The translations under genes were made by a program, and so were the position numbers. The notes below the pieces were generated by a model. That model saw only the letters and a program-made list of their open reading frames with translations. It searched no databases and was not told the origin of the DNA. From Diplosphaera chodatii (Eukaryota; Chlorophyta; Trebouxiophyceae; Prasiolales; Stichococcaceae), in NCBI GenBank assembly GCA_032358165.1, contig JAALGY010000063.1:496001-560000 (forward strand): a stretch of 64,000 nt of DNA. Direction: 5' to 3'. Numbering within the stretch: position 1 is the stretch's first letter; every line of letters begins with the position of its first letter. Below are positions 10,413 through 21,281 of this stretch, in pieces.

Positions 10413-12080
10413 TCATGCATTCGGGAGGATCTCGATGGCCACTTGTTTCAGGGTTGGCATCGTATCCTGGCTGTGCACCAGGCGGAGATCGTCGTCACCA
10501 TACCGCCGCAACACCTGATAGGGCCCAGGGTAACAGCGGAACAGTGCCCCTGCATTACAAACACAACTTGCTGTTGACGGTATGCGCCCCAAAGTTGGTG
10601 GGATATGGGACCAGTGAAGATTGGCAGGTGCTCACCCCCGCGAGCCCCTTTGAAGTTGTGGATGTAGTATGCAGCCTCGAAGGACGGGATGAAGGTTTTG
10701 GCGAGCCTACCAATCTGCGAGGGAGCAACAAATAGCTCTCCAGGTGTGCAGATACAATATGTGCAACAAAGCAGTTGCCTCTGACACTGTGGCGACCACA
10801 ACAGCATGCAGCGGTTGCACCTTGGGATAGAAGAGCGAGGGGTAGTAGCCTGATCGGACCCGATCCAGCTCGCCTATGCACAGCAGACGATGGGAATGGG
10901 CACCTGAAGCAGCTGTTCGATCCCACAGCATGCCAAGCTCGTGCATGGGTGCCACTGGTTGCACGAGCATGCGCACCATTGAACACCACAATTGGCTTTC
11001 TGGTGCCCTCCCACAGCTCGGCGATCGCAATGATCTCTCCCACATTGAACGAAGGGTAGGCTGCAATATACAGTTCATCAGCGGGGCGGATTCGCTCCAA
11101 CACCTTTGGAGCTCCTGAGTTGCAGGCGGTAGGTGACACACCCGATTCGATTATCACCACCCAGGAACAAAAGCAGCAAAGCAGGTCAGCGGTTGCCACT
11201 CACTGCATCACAGCACGGCCTGGCGGGCTAGCAATGTCAGTGGCCCACCAATGATGATTCCAGCATCTGACAGAAAGTTTGGATTGGTAAGGGCGCTGAG
11301 CTGGAAGCTGGTTTGATCAAAGATGGGCGCCAGCTCTGCAGATCCTGCATTGGGGTCCATGGCTTTGCCCTCCCGCGCCACGATTAGCTCCTGTAGGCCA
11401 AGGTGATGCAGCATTTTGGGCGCTGGCCGCATGCTCAACTCAACTCGGGCAGTGGTGCAATGCAACATGTGAATGACAGCCAGCTGGCTGCTTACAGACT
11501 CGTCGGGGAAGAATATCCTCGTTTGCGCAGCCCGCTGCTGGAACACTTGGCAGAATGTGCGTAGGTGCTGGAGGTTGGCATTGAACTCGGCGCAGCCATC
11601 GTCGTCGCCTGCGGTTCATCATAAGGTGTGAATCAATGCCACACCGCAGGGCATGCACATGCACATTCTTGCAGCAGTTACAGTTGCATATTGATACCTG
11701 CCACGGCTGCCAACCCGGCTGTTGGGAACTCGACCTCGACCAATCGGTGGCCATCGGCCAGAGCCGCCTGCGTTGATTCCCGTGCCTCTCGCACCAGTTG
11801 CACGTAGTTTTGCGGGAAGCTCTGCAGTGGACATGGTATGGATAGGCCAATCGGACTGGCTTGCATTGGATGGCAGCACGGTGTGCTGTTTGACGCGAAT
11901 GAGTGCGATGGCGGTGTGATCACCCACTTGGAGGGACTGCTGCTGGGCCACGGCAGCAATGCAGCGTCTCCTCCTGGCAGCTGCGCTGGTGGTGCGTGTC
12001 CTACATCTGCAAGTGTATCCCAGTGCCAGCTGCTGATGTGCAGCGTGCGACATGCTCCCGCCATGAGCAGCACTGAGCAT
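10413..12080 (-). CDS. DUF1995 plastid protein (LPA3-like photosystem II accumulation factor)
   Basis: Exon 1 starts at 12080 (MLSAAHGGSMSHAAHQQLAL) and continues with an Arg/Ser/Ala-rich stretch (RTRTTSAAARRRRCIAAVAQ) typical of an algal plastid transit peptide. It joins in phase 0 to SFPQNYVQLVREARESTQAA, the start of the DUF1995 domain. Family landmarks follow in order: LADGHRLVEVEFPTAGL, RIFFPDESVSSQLAVIH, ERIRPADELYIAAYPSFNVG, IVVFNG, GRLAKTFIPSFEAAYYIHNF. The last exon, about 10560-10413, reads GALFRCYPGPYQVLRRYG and ends EILPNA plus TGA. In Arabidopsis, DUF1995 includes LPA3, needed for photosystem II CP43 assembly; other members are uncharacterised, so the specific role is inference. 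It lies tail-to-tail with the transporter gene (190 bp) and head-to-tail behind asparagine synthetase. Confidence 0.85.
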
Positions 12081-12587
12081 GTTTGCGCTGCAGTCAGGCG
12101 TCAGCCGCCCGAGGTTGCAGGTGTTGCAAGACTCAGACCCAACGCCAACTCAGCTTGTATCATGCAGGCCGCAGCACGCAGCGCAAACGCTGCCCAACGT
12201 CCCGACACCCTAGCCCACCAGCATCATCTGCACGGTGACCGACGAGGTGGTAATTTTCAGGGGTAGATTCCGCTTCACCTGGTCCGTGTCGATGAAGATT
12301 GCAGCATGCCCGTGTGCGCAAACGCCTGCATGACTGGAGATCAGGGATCCTCAACCGAGGAAGATCATCCAAGATCTCAGTCCGACCTGCTAGCGCACTA
12401 TGCAGTGCAGCTCCGTCAACGCACCACGTATTCAAGGCTCCTCGTTCGGACGTTTAACTTGACGTGGACGTAATGTGAATCGACGCTAGTATACAGCAGA
12501 CTTCATTCTGGCTGATGCCTAGTGCGTTGCAACTGTAAATGTGCTGCCAGCCACGAGTCTATACTGTTGCTGGCTGCCGTTGAACAT
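12081..12587. other. Spacer between asparagine synthetase 3' end and LPA3-like 5' end
   Basis: This 507-bp gap should hold the 3' UTR of the asparagine synthetase gene and the promoter of the DUF1995 gene. A minus-strand open frame at about 12435-12160 has no family resemblance and lies where UTR is expected, so it is not called as a gene. Confidence 0.4.
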
Positions 12588-15500
12588 TCAGTGGTCGGGC
12601 GGTTTCAAGCTGCCATCGCAGTCTACCCTTGCGAGGTTGTTCAGGCCGCCATCATCGGGTTCCCGGCCCGGCTGCGTCACCCTGGTTGGGCCATTTGCAA
12701 CCTGCAGGGTTGCGGCAATGCATCATCATCTCAGCGAGCTGTGCAGCCCACAGCATCTCTGAGAAATCCTCAGCGTCTTGAGACAGCACATCAGCAACAA
12801 CGCAACAAGTCTTGCACTCACTTCGCTGACGCCGTTGCCGACAGGCTCAGCAATTGGCGGCGCATGGTGGCCGTCTGGCTGCAGATGCTGCTGCGCATCG
12901 TGGACGTCCACCATTGCGCGGCCTGAGATTTCGTGAGAGTTTGCCCATGACTCGTCCCAGTGGATGGCGTGCTCGGTCGAGCATGCAATGCTGAGACCCT
13001 GCAGTGACAGACAGCGTGTCATGCCGCTGAGCGTGCAACCGCAGATGTGGCATGAGCGCTCACCCACACGATGAGCCACAGTCGTGCATACAGCCAACTC
13101 CCGAAGAAGATGCCACACTGGCTTTGCGCACCCTGGGCACAGTTTCATAGGCGGATTTGGAGGGGAAGTGCTTCTGGAAGATCGCCCGCAGCAGGTAGTA
13201 CTCCCGCGTCTTGGGCGGTTGGTCTGGGAAGCGCTCGGCCCGTGCCTCCCACTGCGTATCTGTCACCACCTGCGCCGCACACGGTGACATGATGTTACAC
13301 GCGGTCTGCTTAGGGAATCGAGCAGCGGTGCCTGCAGAGCCACTCGACTAGCCTCCCACCCTGCCTGCATGTGCAGTCGCCGGTGCACACATGACCTCAA
13401 GCCTCACCTCGTTGGCATAGTCCTTCAGACCGTCCACCCAGCTGTACCCCACGCCGTCTGAGAACTGCTCCTTCTGCCGCCACAGCACACTCTCTGGCAG
13501 GTATGGCGACTCCGGTACGTCGAATGCCTTTCGCAGCAAGTACTTCTCGAGCTTTGGGTGCTTGCCATCTGGCCGCGATCGCACATCGATCTGCGGCAGC
13601 AATGCAACAATTTTCCATGGTGACTAGCTGGTCGAAGCCAAGGATGACATGTGGAGCAAGTGCGCGTCAATTTGATGAACGTCAGCAGATCTGCGACTGG
13701 CAATGCAGACCATCACGCACTACGGTACACGACCTGCCACTAGACAGGAGCGGCAGGGCTGGTATCTGGGCAAAGCAGCGCACCATCTTCTCCTGCGGGT
13801 CGATGTTCATGACCAGGTCCAGGAATGCCTTGTCCAGGAAGGGCACGCGGGTCTCCACGCCCCAGGCGAAGGGCGCCTTGTTGGCCCGCAGCACGTCCCA
13901 CTGGTGGAGCCGCTTCAGCAGCCGCACCGTCTCCCTGTACGAACGTTGCAGAGCCAAGCTCAACACGCAGTGTGGAGGGAAACTTCCGCAGGATGGCTGT
14001 GCTGCGATTGCCATCACAACGAAGATGTTTGTGTTAGACAAGCAGCATTTGATGCAAGCAGTTCTCTTCGGGTGTGAGCGAAGCAGTCGCAAGTCAACAG
14101 TACTTTTGTGGGCTCACATGTGGTACTCAGCAGCGTTGGGCGCCTTGTGGAAGAAGAGGTAGCCGCCGAGCGCCTCGTCAGCGCCCTCACCCGACAGCAC
14201 CACCTTGATGCCCATCGCCTTGATCTTACGAGTCAGGATGTACATGGGCACCGCCGCCCGCACCTGCACAGTCAGCCAATGCAATGATGCTGCTCCCAAG
14301 CTGCGCACGATGCCAACACTGTCTACAACGCTGCAGCACTGGCTGTGGGTTGGTGCATGTACCACAGCGCCTGCCATGGCTGCGAAAGCTGCGTGAAGGC
14401 AGTGCAGTGGTGATGAAGTGTGCACCTGCTCGAAGGATTCGATGTGCCATATGAGGTCCTCCAGGGCATCCAGGCCCTCTTGCACCGTGAAGGTGAACTC
14501 GTGGTGGATGGTCCCCAGGAAGTCTGCCACCTGTTGTGTGCAGCTGAGGGCTCAAGCACGCAGCGCACCCCATGTTATTTGCGGCACATTGCACGTGACA
14601 TGCCAGGCAGATGCCAACCTTCCGAGCTGCGATGAGGTCAGGCGAGTTGGGCACGCCAACGCTGAACGTGTGCAGCTTATGTTGAGTGTCATATGCGTTG
14701 CGCGCCTCCTTCAAATGCCTGCGTAATGCATCAGGTCTTTCAGGTGACGCTGCAGATATGCCATCCGAGACCTGCACCTACTGCAGCCATGTCCATGTCA
14801 GATCTAGGCAGAGCTGTGCCACGCTGCACCTGACAGCCACGCTGGCAACTAGCGACGAGTCCAGACCGCCAGACAGCAGCACCCCCAGCGGCGCATCTGA
14901 CATGAGCCGCTTCACAACGCTCTTGATGAACGCCTCCTGCAGCCCCAATGTTCACACCACAGTATTGCTTGCACCCTTGACACACCACTCGACGCTTGAA
15001 ACACCGATTGCATAGGAGCCAAGCATGGGCTGCCTGAAAACATCCCAGTGTGCCGCACCCTGACGAGGCTCAGGTCGAGCGGCTGGCTGGGGATGGTCTG
15101 CTCATTGATCCAGCTGGGCTTGTACCACCGTTCAAGCTTGCCTGTCTTGCTGCTGTACCGGAAGCCCTGCGTTGTTGGACGATGCAGTCCATCATGAGCC
15201 TGACCACTGCCCGACTTTCAGCGTTGCCTGCAGCTTGCAGGGTGACCTCGCAGGCAGTAGATACTCACCGGCGGGAAGAACTCGAAGGTCTCGCAGTTGT
15301 CCTGCAGGCTCTTCAGCTCGCTGGCGAACCAGATGGAGCCGTCATGCCCCTTGCCCCAGTAAAAGGAGCAGATGCCCATGGCATCGCGGGCCGCACAGAA
15401 ATGGCCGGTGCGCTCGTCGACGATGACGCAGGCGAAGATGCCGTCTAGCGAGTTCCACAGCTCCTCGCAGTCGCCCATCTTCTCGTACATGTACCCCACA

Positions 15501-16066
15501 ATGGCGGAATCACTGGTGGTCTTGATCTCGCACCCCGCCAGCTGTGCCGCCCGCACTTCCTCATGGTTGTAGATCTCGCTGTTCCTGGTGGAGCACAAGA
15601 TGCGACAGGTGACTCGCCGTGGTGTGCATCGCACACCAACAGCTGAGGATGCAGGTCATGGTGAGGCAGGCAAGCGGTCATGCGGGGGTGCCAACCGCAT
15701 GGTGGATCAGCGACTCACAGAGCCCAGGCGATGCGGCCATCCGGCGTGTCAAGAGTGAAAGGCTGCCTGTGGTCACACAGAGTGCACTGGTTGGATTGAT
15801 GGCTGCAAAAGTGGTCATGTTTCGCCGGCTGCATGCTTGGCTGCAGGCAGCTACCCTATGGACTGCAACTATGCCGCCCACCTGCCGGCCTCTGTCACGT
15901 CGACGATGTTCAGACGCTCAAAGGCAAGATAGTTGCCATTTGCGCCCGCGTACACCGAGGTTGCGTCGGGTCCTCTGTGCCTCTGCTGCCGGCTGGCCCT
16001 CAGCACCTTCACTCGGTTGGCGCTCTGGCTGCCGGTCAGGCCCAGCGCGGCAAGTATGCCGCACAT
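12588..16066 (-). CDS. ASN: Asparagine synthetase (glutamine-hydrolysing)
   Basis: Converts aspartate, glutamine and ATP to asparagine in the cytosol. Exon 1 (from ATG 16066) begins MCGILAALG, giving the catalytic Cys2 of the class II glutaminase domain, then [13 protein letters not shown]. The glutaminase continues with [20 protein letters not shown] and [20 protein letters not shown] (about 15560-15390). The synthetase domain carries the ATP-pyrophosphatase loop [10 protein letters not shown] (about 14870-14850), [40 protein letters not shown] (about 14210-14150), [20 protein letters not shown] (about 13865-13806) and [17 protein letters not shown]. The C-terminal exons include [20 protein letters not shown] and a last exon ending [15 protein letters not shown] plus TGA at 12588. 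Roughly ten or more exons. It is divergent from the JmjC gene. All catalytic signatures are present, so it should be active. Confidence 0.95.
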
Positions 16067-16458
16067 GAATGGCTTCGAGGCGATCGCTATACGTACGGGT
16101 GCGAACGCCTGTCAGCAGCCACGCCTTGTCGTGGTTGTTGTCGGCGGATGGTCCTTATCACAGGCGACTGCGACGGCCTTACCACGAGTGAAACATGATC
16201 AGTCTACAATCAGCAACGATTGCCTGCTACTGACGTTGAGAGAAGTGACAATATCAGACTGCACGCCACGCCAGCGTACACAGAGATCTTGTTCAGCCAC
16301 CATCCCACCAATGCCCACTCGGTGCCAACCTTCGCTCCCTGGGCTGAGCATGTGTTGTGTTCGTGAGAATACACACACATGCCTCACAGACACACCCTTC
16401 GGAGCTTGGTCATGTGCGCGGATTCGCGATCACCTTCAAATCGTGGATAAACACATGC
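16067..16458. promoter_or_regulatory. Divergent promoter between asparagine synthetase and JmjC gene
   Basis: 392 bp between two outward-reading start codons. No coding exon is apparent and no strong symmetric motif longer than about 8 bp was noticed. It should hold both promoters. Confidence 0.5.
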
Positions 16459-19006
16459 ATGGCAATGCATGACAGGGCGGCGGCGCCAGCGTTAGATGCA
16501 CGCGATGCGAGTGCGTTGGCAGTGTGGACGCAGCACGTGGCATCCAGACAGCCGCTGTTGCTTCAGAACGTCCTTGACAGCGAGGACTTCAAGCAGCTCA
16601 GCAGATGGACCAACGAGTACCTGCGTGACCAAGTGGTGTGCCGCCCTTTTGCTTGACATCGTTTGACCTGCAGCTGTCAGCTGCTTCACTACACCATGCA
16701 TGCCGGATCAGCACCAGTGGGGTTCGTGTGCAAGCTTCGCTCAGATTTGTGCAGGGCGCGGGTGTGCGTGTCAAGGTGGAGGTGCGGCGGGATGCTGCTG
16801 CGTCGTTTGGCCGTGGCACCACGCAAATCATGCCCTTCCGACGGTTTCTGCGACGCTTTGCCGCCGGCGACAGCAGCATGTACATGACTGCGCAGGCAAG
16901 CATCGCCGACTGCTGCAATGCTGCCATACTTTGGCCATGCGGGCATGAGGCCACCGTCTATTACTATGCTGCTATCTTCACCTGTGCATGGTCACTGACT
17001 TGTTTACTGACTTGACGACGCTTGACGCAGGATGTGGACATCCGTGCCGATGGGCAGCCTGAGCTCTTCGCACCACCAGTCACGCAGCTGCAGGCAGATG
17101 TGCCGCTGCAGCCGGCATGCATGGGAAACCTGATCCCGCAGCAGCTCAACATCTGGATGGGCAACGCGCCGAATGGTGAGCAGCCTATCAGGTGTGCATT
17201 GATGCAACAGCACGACAATTCCAGAGTGCAGCCGTGGAAGTGGCGTGTGCACAGTAAAGGGATGGCTGTGCATGACTTTGTGGGCAAGTGCACACACGAG
17301 AGGTTCTGCCAATGGATCGAGGTTGCTTACACGCAGGAGCGTCCAGCGGGCTGCACCACGACTTCCATGACAATCTGTACATCCTGCTGCGTGGGCGGAA
17401 GCACTTTCGTCTGTACCCGCCGGGCCAGGCCACGCGCATGTACACGCATGGCCGCATCGCCAAGGTCCATGCCAATGGCCGCATTGTGTACGCAGATCAG
17501 GCAAGTCACTTGCTTGAGTGACTGTGCAGTTCCCAATCATGCTGCTGCACAGGTGACGAGCATTGCAGTTACACCTTCCGGGCCGTTGTCTGGGTTAAGA
17601 GCTGCTCCTGTCCTCACGATGTATTGGCATTGGCAGGCTGAGACGAATGCCGATGGCTCCAGCGCAGACGAGGTGGCGGCCTGGCGCGAGCGCGCTGCCG
17701 CCGAGGCGGACGTCGCAGCAGCGCAGGAGGCAGTGCAGCGTAATGACGAGGTGCGCAGCACCACCCCTTGCAGTGCCACCACACGGCATGTGCAGGTGTG
17801 CTTCAATAGTGGAGGGTGGGTGCTGGCGTGGCGGTCTGAAGAAGCACGCTTGGGCAGGATGCATTGTTGACAACGGACTTGGGGATCTGCAGGGCGCAGC
17901 GCAGGTCCTGACTGCTGCTGAGGCGCGCTTAGATGCTGCTTTGGAGCGTGCACTGGACCTGCAGATGGACGCTGCTGACACATTCAAAGAAGGTGCGCGC
18001 AAGGCTGCGCTGACCACACACCTGCCAGTGTCAAAGTGGAGCTGACACTCATTGACGGCCATCTTGAGATACCCTGGAAAATATGCTTGACGGTTGCAAT
18101 ACACTGCACTGCACAGCTTGTGTATGCTGGCTCAGAACACGCACTTGATGGTTCTGCACCTTGCTACACAGTGCAATAGCTGTTAGCACCTGCGCAACTT
18201 TAGCACATTAGGATCTGGCATCAAGTAATGTAAACATACAGGCAGTCTGCCTTGCAGGGTCGGAACAGTCGCCACACAACTTCAGCAAGATCGACCTGAG
18301 CAGCATGTCAGATGCTGAACTTCGCAAGAGGTTCCCAATGTTTCCGGTGGGTGTTGCTGGCACCTGCATGACGTGCTTGCAGCGTGTGCAACCTGACATT
18401 GCGGACTACAGGTTGAGCATTCGAGGCCCCTGTACAGGGGCGGCAAGCTGCCAGGGTTGTAGACCTGCAAGCTGGGCAAGCGCTGTACCTGCCTGCTGGG
18501 TGGTTCCATGAGGTGCGCTGTCACTTCAACCTCCCCAAATCGCTCGAGTTCGCAATGTTCCCTGCAGGTGTTCTGCTTATGGCTGCGCACCTGCACACTG
18601 CTGACAGCTTGCTGTCATGCCACAACAGGTGACGTCATTCAGCGCCAAGCACCAGCAGGGTCACATGGCTTTCTCCTACTGGTTCCACCCGCCCGATAAC
18701 CTTTGCCCTGATGCCAGCGGCCTGCGTCAGCCATACGCCTCCCAGTTCTGGCCAGCGCTATGGGCAGCGCATCTCCTGCAGATGCAACCGCACGCCCGCG
18801 CACAGCTGGAGGGCAGTCTGCACAGCCCGTCAGACACCGAAGACGAGCAGACAGAGAGCACACAGCAAGCTGAAGGATGCATGCCAGCGTTCCTGGGTCT
18901 GCCAGTGTCCAGATTGTGGTGGCGCCACCCTTCCTGGCTCGCCTCCTGCGGCAGAAGACGGCACCAGTTCCTGCTGATGCGTCGGGTGCGGCAGAGGACA
19001 CTGTAA
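16459..19006 (+). CDS. JmjC/cupin-8 domain Fe(II)/2-oxoglutarate oxygenase
   Basis: Probable protein hydroxylase or small JmjC enzyme. The start ATG at 16459 gives MAMHDRAAAPALDARDASAL; an alternative ATG lies at 16465. Early exons read RQPLLLQNVLDSEDFKQLSR and RGTTQIMPFRRFLRRF. A core exon has LQPACMGNLIPQQLNIWMGN. The iron-binding facial triad is visible as GLHHDFHDNLYILLRGRKHF (about 17350-17410), where the H-x-D lies in HHDFHDN, and as the distal His in LYLPAGWFHEVTSF (about 18490-18645, split by an intron). Between them is an Ala/Glu-rich insertion (DEVAAWRERAAAEADVAAAQ, GAAQVLTAAEARLDAALERA, about 17640-17990). After GHMAFSYWFHPPDNL the frame runs open to TAA at 19006. The long alpha-helical insertion inside the jelly-roll is unusual but occurs in plant JmjC-only homologues. 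Substrate unknown. A TGTAA string overlaps the stop. Confidence 0.88.
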
Positions 19007-19682
19007 AGCCATGCAGCGATAGCTTTGGGCAAATCCCGCCAGTTGAGGTGGTTCAAAGGTGAAAGGAGCAGGCCTTGAAAGCAAGTCACCATCGATGAGC
19101 TCAATGTAGGTAGAGTCTGGTCAGAGCGGCGGATGTCCCGGTTGCCATGCTCCCCACAGCCTGTGAATTGGTGGGCAGTTGTTGGACAAACTGAGGGCGC
19201 TCATGGTAGCACCATGAAGAAGGCGGCAAGTGTTGCCTTCTTCGTGGTGCATGTACTTTTGCAGGCTTTCTGTTAGGTACGTGGCATGACAACTGGACCA
19301 TGGTCAGCACACTTTATAATAAACGAACGGGCAGTATGATAGGGCACAAGGCTTTCGTGGGTTGGCCCCTGCACTAGATAGCGCAATTAGGCCCGCCCTT
19401 TGCTGTTAGCGGTCCTCTTGGGAGAAACTTCAGCAGAGCGTGGCCCCAATCTCACTTTGCATAGAGCACGCTGTGCTGTCAGTGAATCTGCTCTTGCGTT
19501 TACCTGCGAGTTTGCAGTGCGCGTGCTTCTGCAGCTGAACACTGCTACTGATCAGTCCTGGGATCGAGACCGATACGCACTGCTGGCTTTTGCATCAGAT
19601 TTCATGGCTATATAGGTTTCGTACATGCTGCTACAGTCACTGGGATCAGTTCCGCGCTTTACCGTGGCAAAAAGTTGTCACC
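19007..19682. other. Intergenic region between JmjC gene and SPC3
   Basis: 676 bp holding the 3' UTR of the JmjC gene and the SPC3 promoter. No supported exon. It contains the hairpin listed at 19209-19250. Confidence 0.4.
19209..19250. repeat. 16-bp-arm hairpin downstream of the JmjC gene
   Basis: The left arm GCACCATGAAGAAGGC (19209-19224) and right arm GCCTTCTTCGTGGTGC (19235-19250) are complementary at 15 of 16 positions, with the remaining pair a G-U wobble in plus-strand RNA. The loop is 10 nt (19225-19234). It starts 203 bp after the JmjC stop codon, so it could lie in the 3' UTR. Confidence 0.6.
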
Positions 19683-21135
19683 ATGCACACGGCATGGAAC
19701 CGAGTGAACTCGGTTCTCACATTCTCCACAACAGTCCTGGCTGGTCTCTGCCTGTTCGCCACAGCTGTAGGTGAGCATCGATCACTGACTCTGCTGACTG
19801 ACTTTAGTGCACAGCAGCTGATGATCTCTGTCCGTGCCGCTGCATGGACGTAATGAATTTTATTGCGCCATCGCATGCCTGCGTGCAGACAGCTTTCACC
19901 GAGGCAGGGTCGACGTGCACGCCACGGTGTCGCAAATTGAGAGTCTGCGGAGAGAGCCTACCCAGGAGTATTACTATCGGCGGCGCACGCACCAGGAGCT
20001 TAGCGACCGGGTGTGGCGTCCTTGTGCATCTGCAGATCTGATCTCATCGATGCTGACACAGTAACGTCTGCACATATCACGCAGTTCATGTTCCACCGCA
20101 ACAACATGGTAGCGGAATGCCATGCAGGGGTGACCGCTTGATGATATGAGAGCAGATGCTCAGCAGCGATATTTGCTGCCTATCCCCTTGCAGGCACGCA
20201 TGTGGATTGACCTCTCAGTGGACCTGCGGGAAGAGTTCACCTGGATGACGAAGCAGCTCTTCCTGTATGTGACAGTGGATTTTGAAACGCCGGACAACCG
20301 CTTCAACCAGATGGTCATGTGGAGCCACATCATCACCAGCAAGGCAAGCCACTGTCAACCCCGCTGTGAACCGACCGCAAACTGGAACGATGGTCGTGCT
20401 GCAGGGGGCAGTGCAGAAGCTTGGTGCACATGCCTGATCAACGCCGCCCTGCAACCGCACAGGAGGAGGCAGCACTGGAGGGCAAGGACCTGGACGAGTT
20501 CCACCCCTATGTGGTCAACGACCAGGGCTTCCACTTGCGGGGCCGGCCCTTCAACCTCACAGTGTCGTGGAACGTCATGCCGCTCGTAGGTGCGAGCCAA
20601 GGAAGCACCACCTGTTGCCCTCCTTGATGGGCAAGCACTACACCACTTGCTGTGGGATCATCGACCGTCATGCTTGCAATGCAGGGGCGTTGCGGACCAG
20701 GTCCAAGACCTTTTCAGGTGAGCCTGCTGGTGCACGCACACGGACACCTGCACGCTCACACTGCTGCGACGCTGCCTGTCACAGCCATGTGCTGGAGTTG
20801 CCAGCAATCCAACCAGTGTGTTGCTTCGCACCTGCTGCAGGGTTCCAGTTTCCGGAGGAGTACACTCCGCCACCCAGCACCCGGTCGCGGACCCGCCGGC
20901 GCGGTCCCGAGTCACAGCAGGTGCGGCAAGCACCACCACCAGTCACTGACCCGGGGACGTGGCAGCCTGCATGATGTGCCGTCCACAGGGCTTGCATGTG
21001 TGCGCGCCTTGCGGTTGTACGTGCCAGCAGAGTACGACATCTGCACTGCAGGCGCCGCCGCCAGATCCAGCACAGCTCGCAGCGGAGGTGGAGGAAGCAG
21101 AGGTGGAAGACGTGGTTCAGCATTATGAATTGTAG
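19683..21135 (+). CDS. SPCS3: Signal peptidase complex subunit 3 (SPC22/23)
   Basis: Essential type II membrane subunit of the ER signal peptidase complex. The ATG at 19683 opens MHTAWNRVNSVLTFSTTVLA GLCLFATAV (written in two pieces), the single N-terminal membrane anchor, closely matching the MHSFGYRANALLTF-type start of the family. The luminal exons read GRVDVHATVSQIESLRREPT, then MWIDLSVDLREEFTWMTKQL and FVTVDFET-like LYVTVDFETPDNRFNQMVMW (about 20240-20320). The next reads DLDEFHPYVVNDQGFHLRGR with PFNLTVSWNVMPLVG (about 20490-20588), and then GFQFPEEYTPPP. The family normally ends near this PEEY motif. The last exon, after an intron at about 20921-21048, adds an acidic tail (LAAEVEEAEVEDVVQHYEL) and stops at 21135. 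Without that splice, the frame stops at 20974. The acidic tail extension is longer than in animals and plants. Confidence 0.93.
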
Positions 21136-21281
21136 CGTAGCCGTGGCAGCTGATCAATGATGCTGCAGCAGTTCCTGAACACATTCAGTTCACGACAGAC
21201 AGGCCTTGCAATGGCCCTGGCTCGGAAAGCTTCCACATCCCTTGCGAATCAGAAACAGAAACCAAACAAGAAGGCCGTCAG

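Noticed and set aside
12160..12435. Minus-strand open frame between asparagine synthetase and the DUF1995 gene
   Set aside because: No family resemblance, no clear splice link to either neighbour, and it lies where UTR and promoter sequence are expected.
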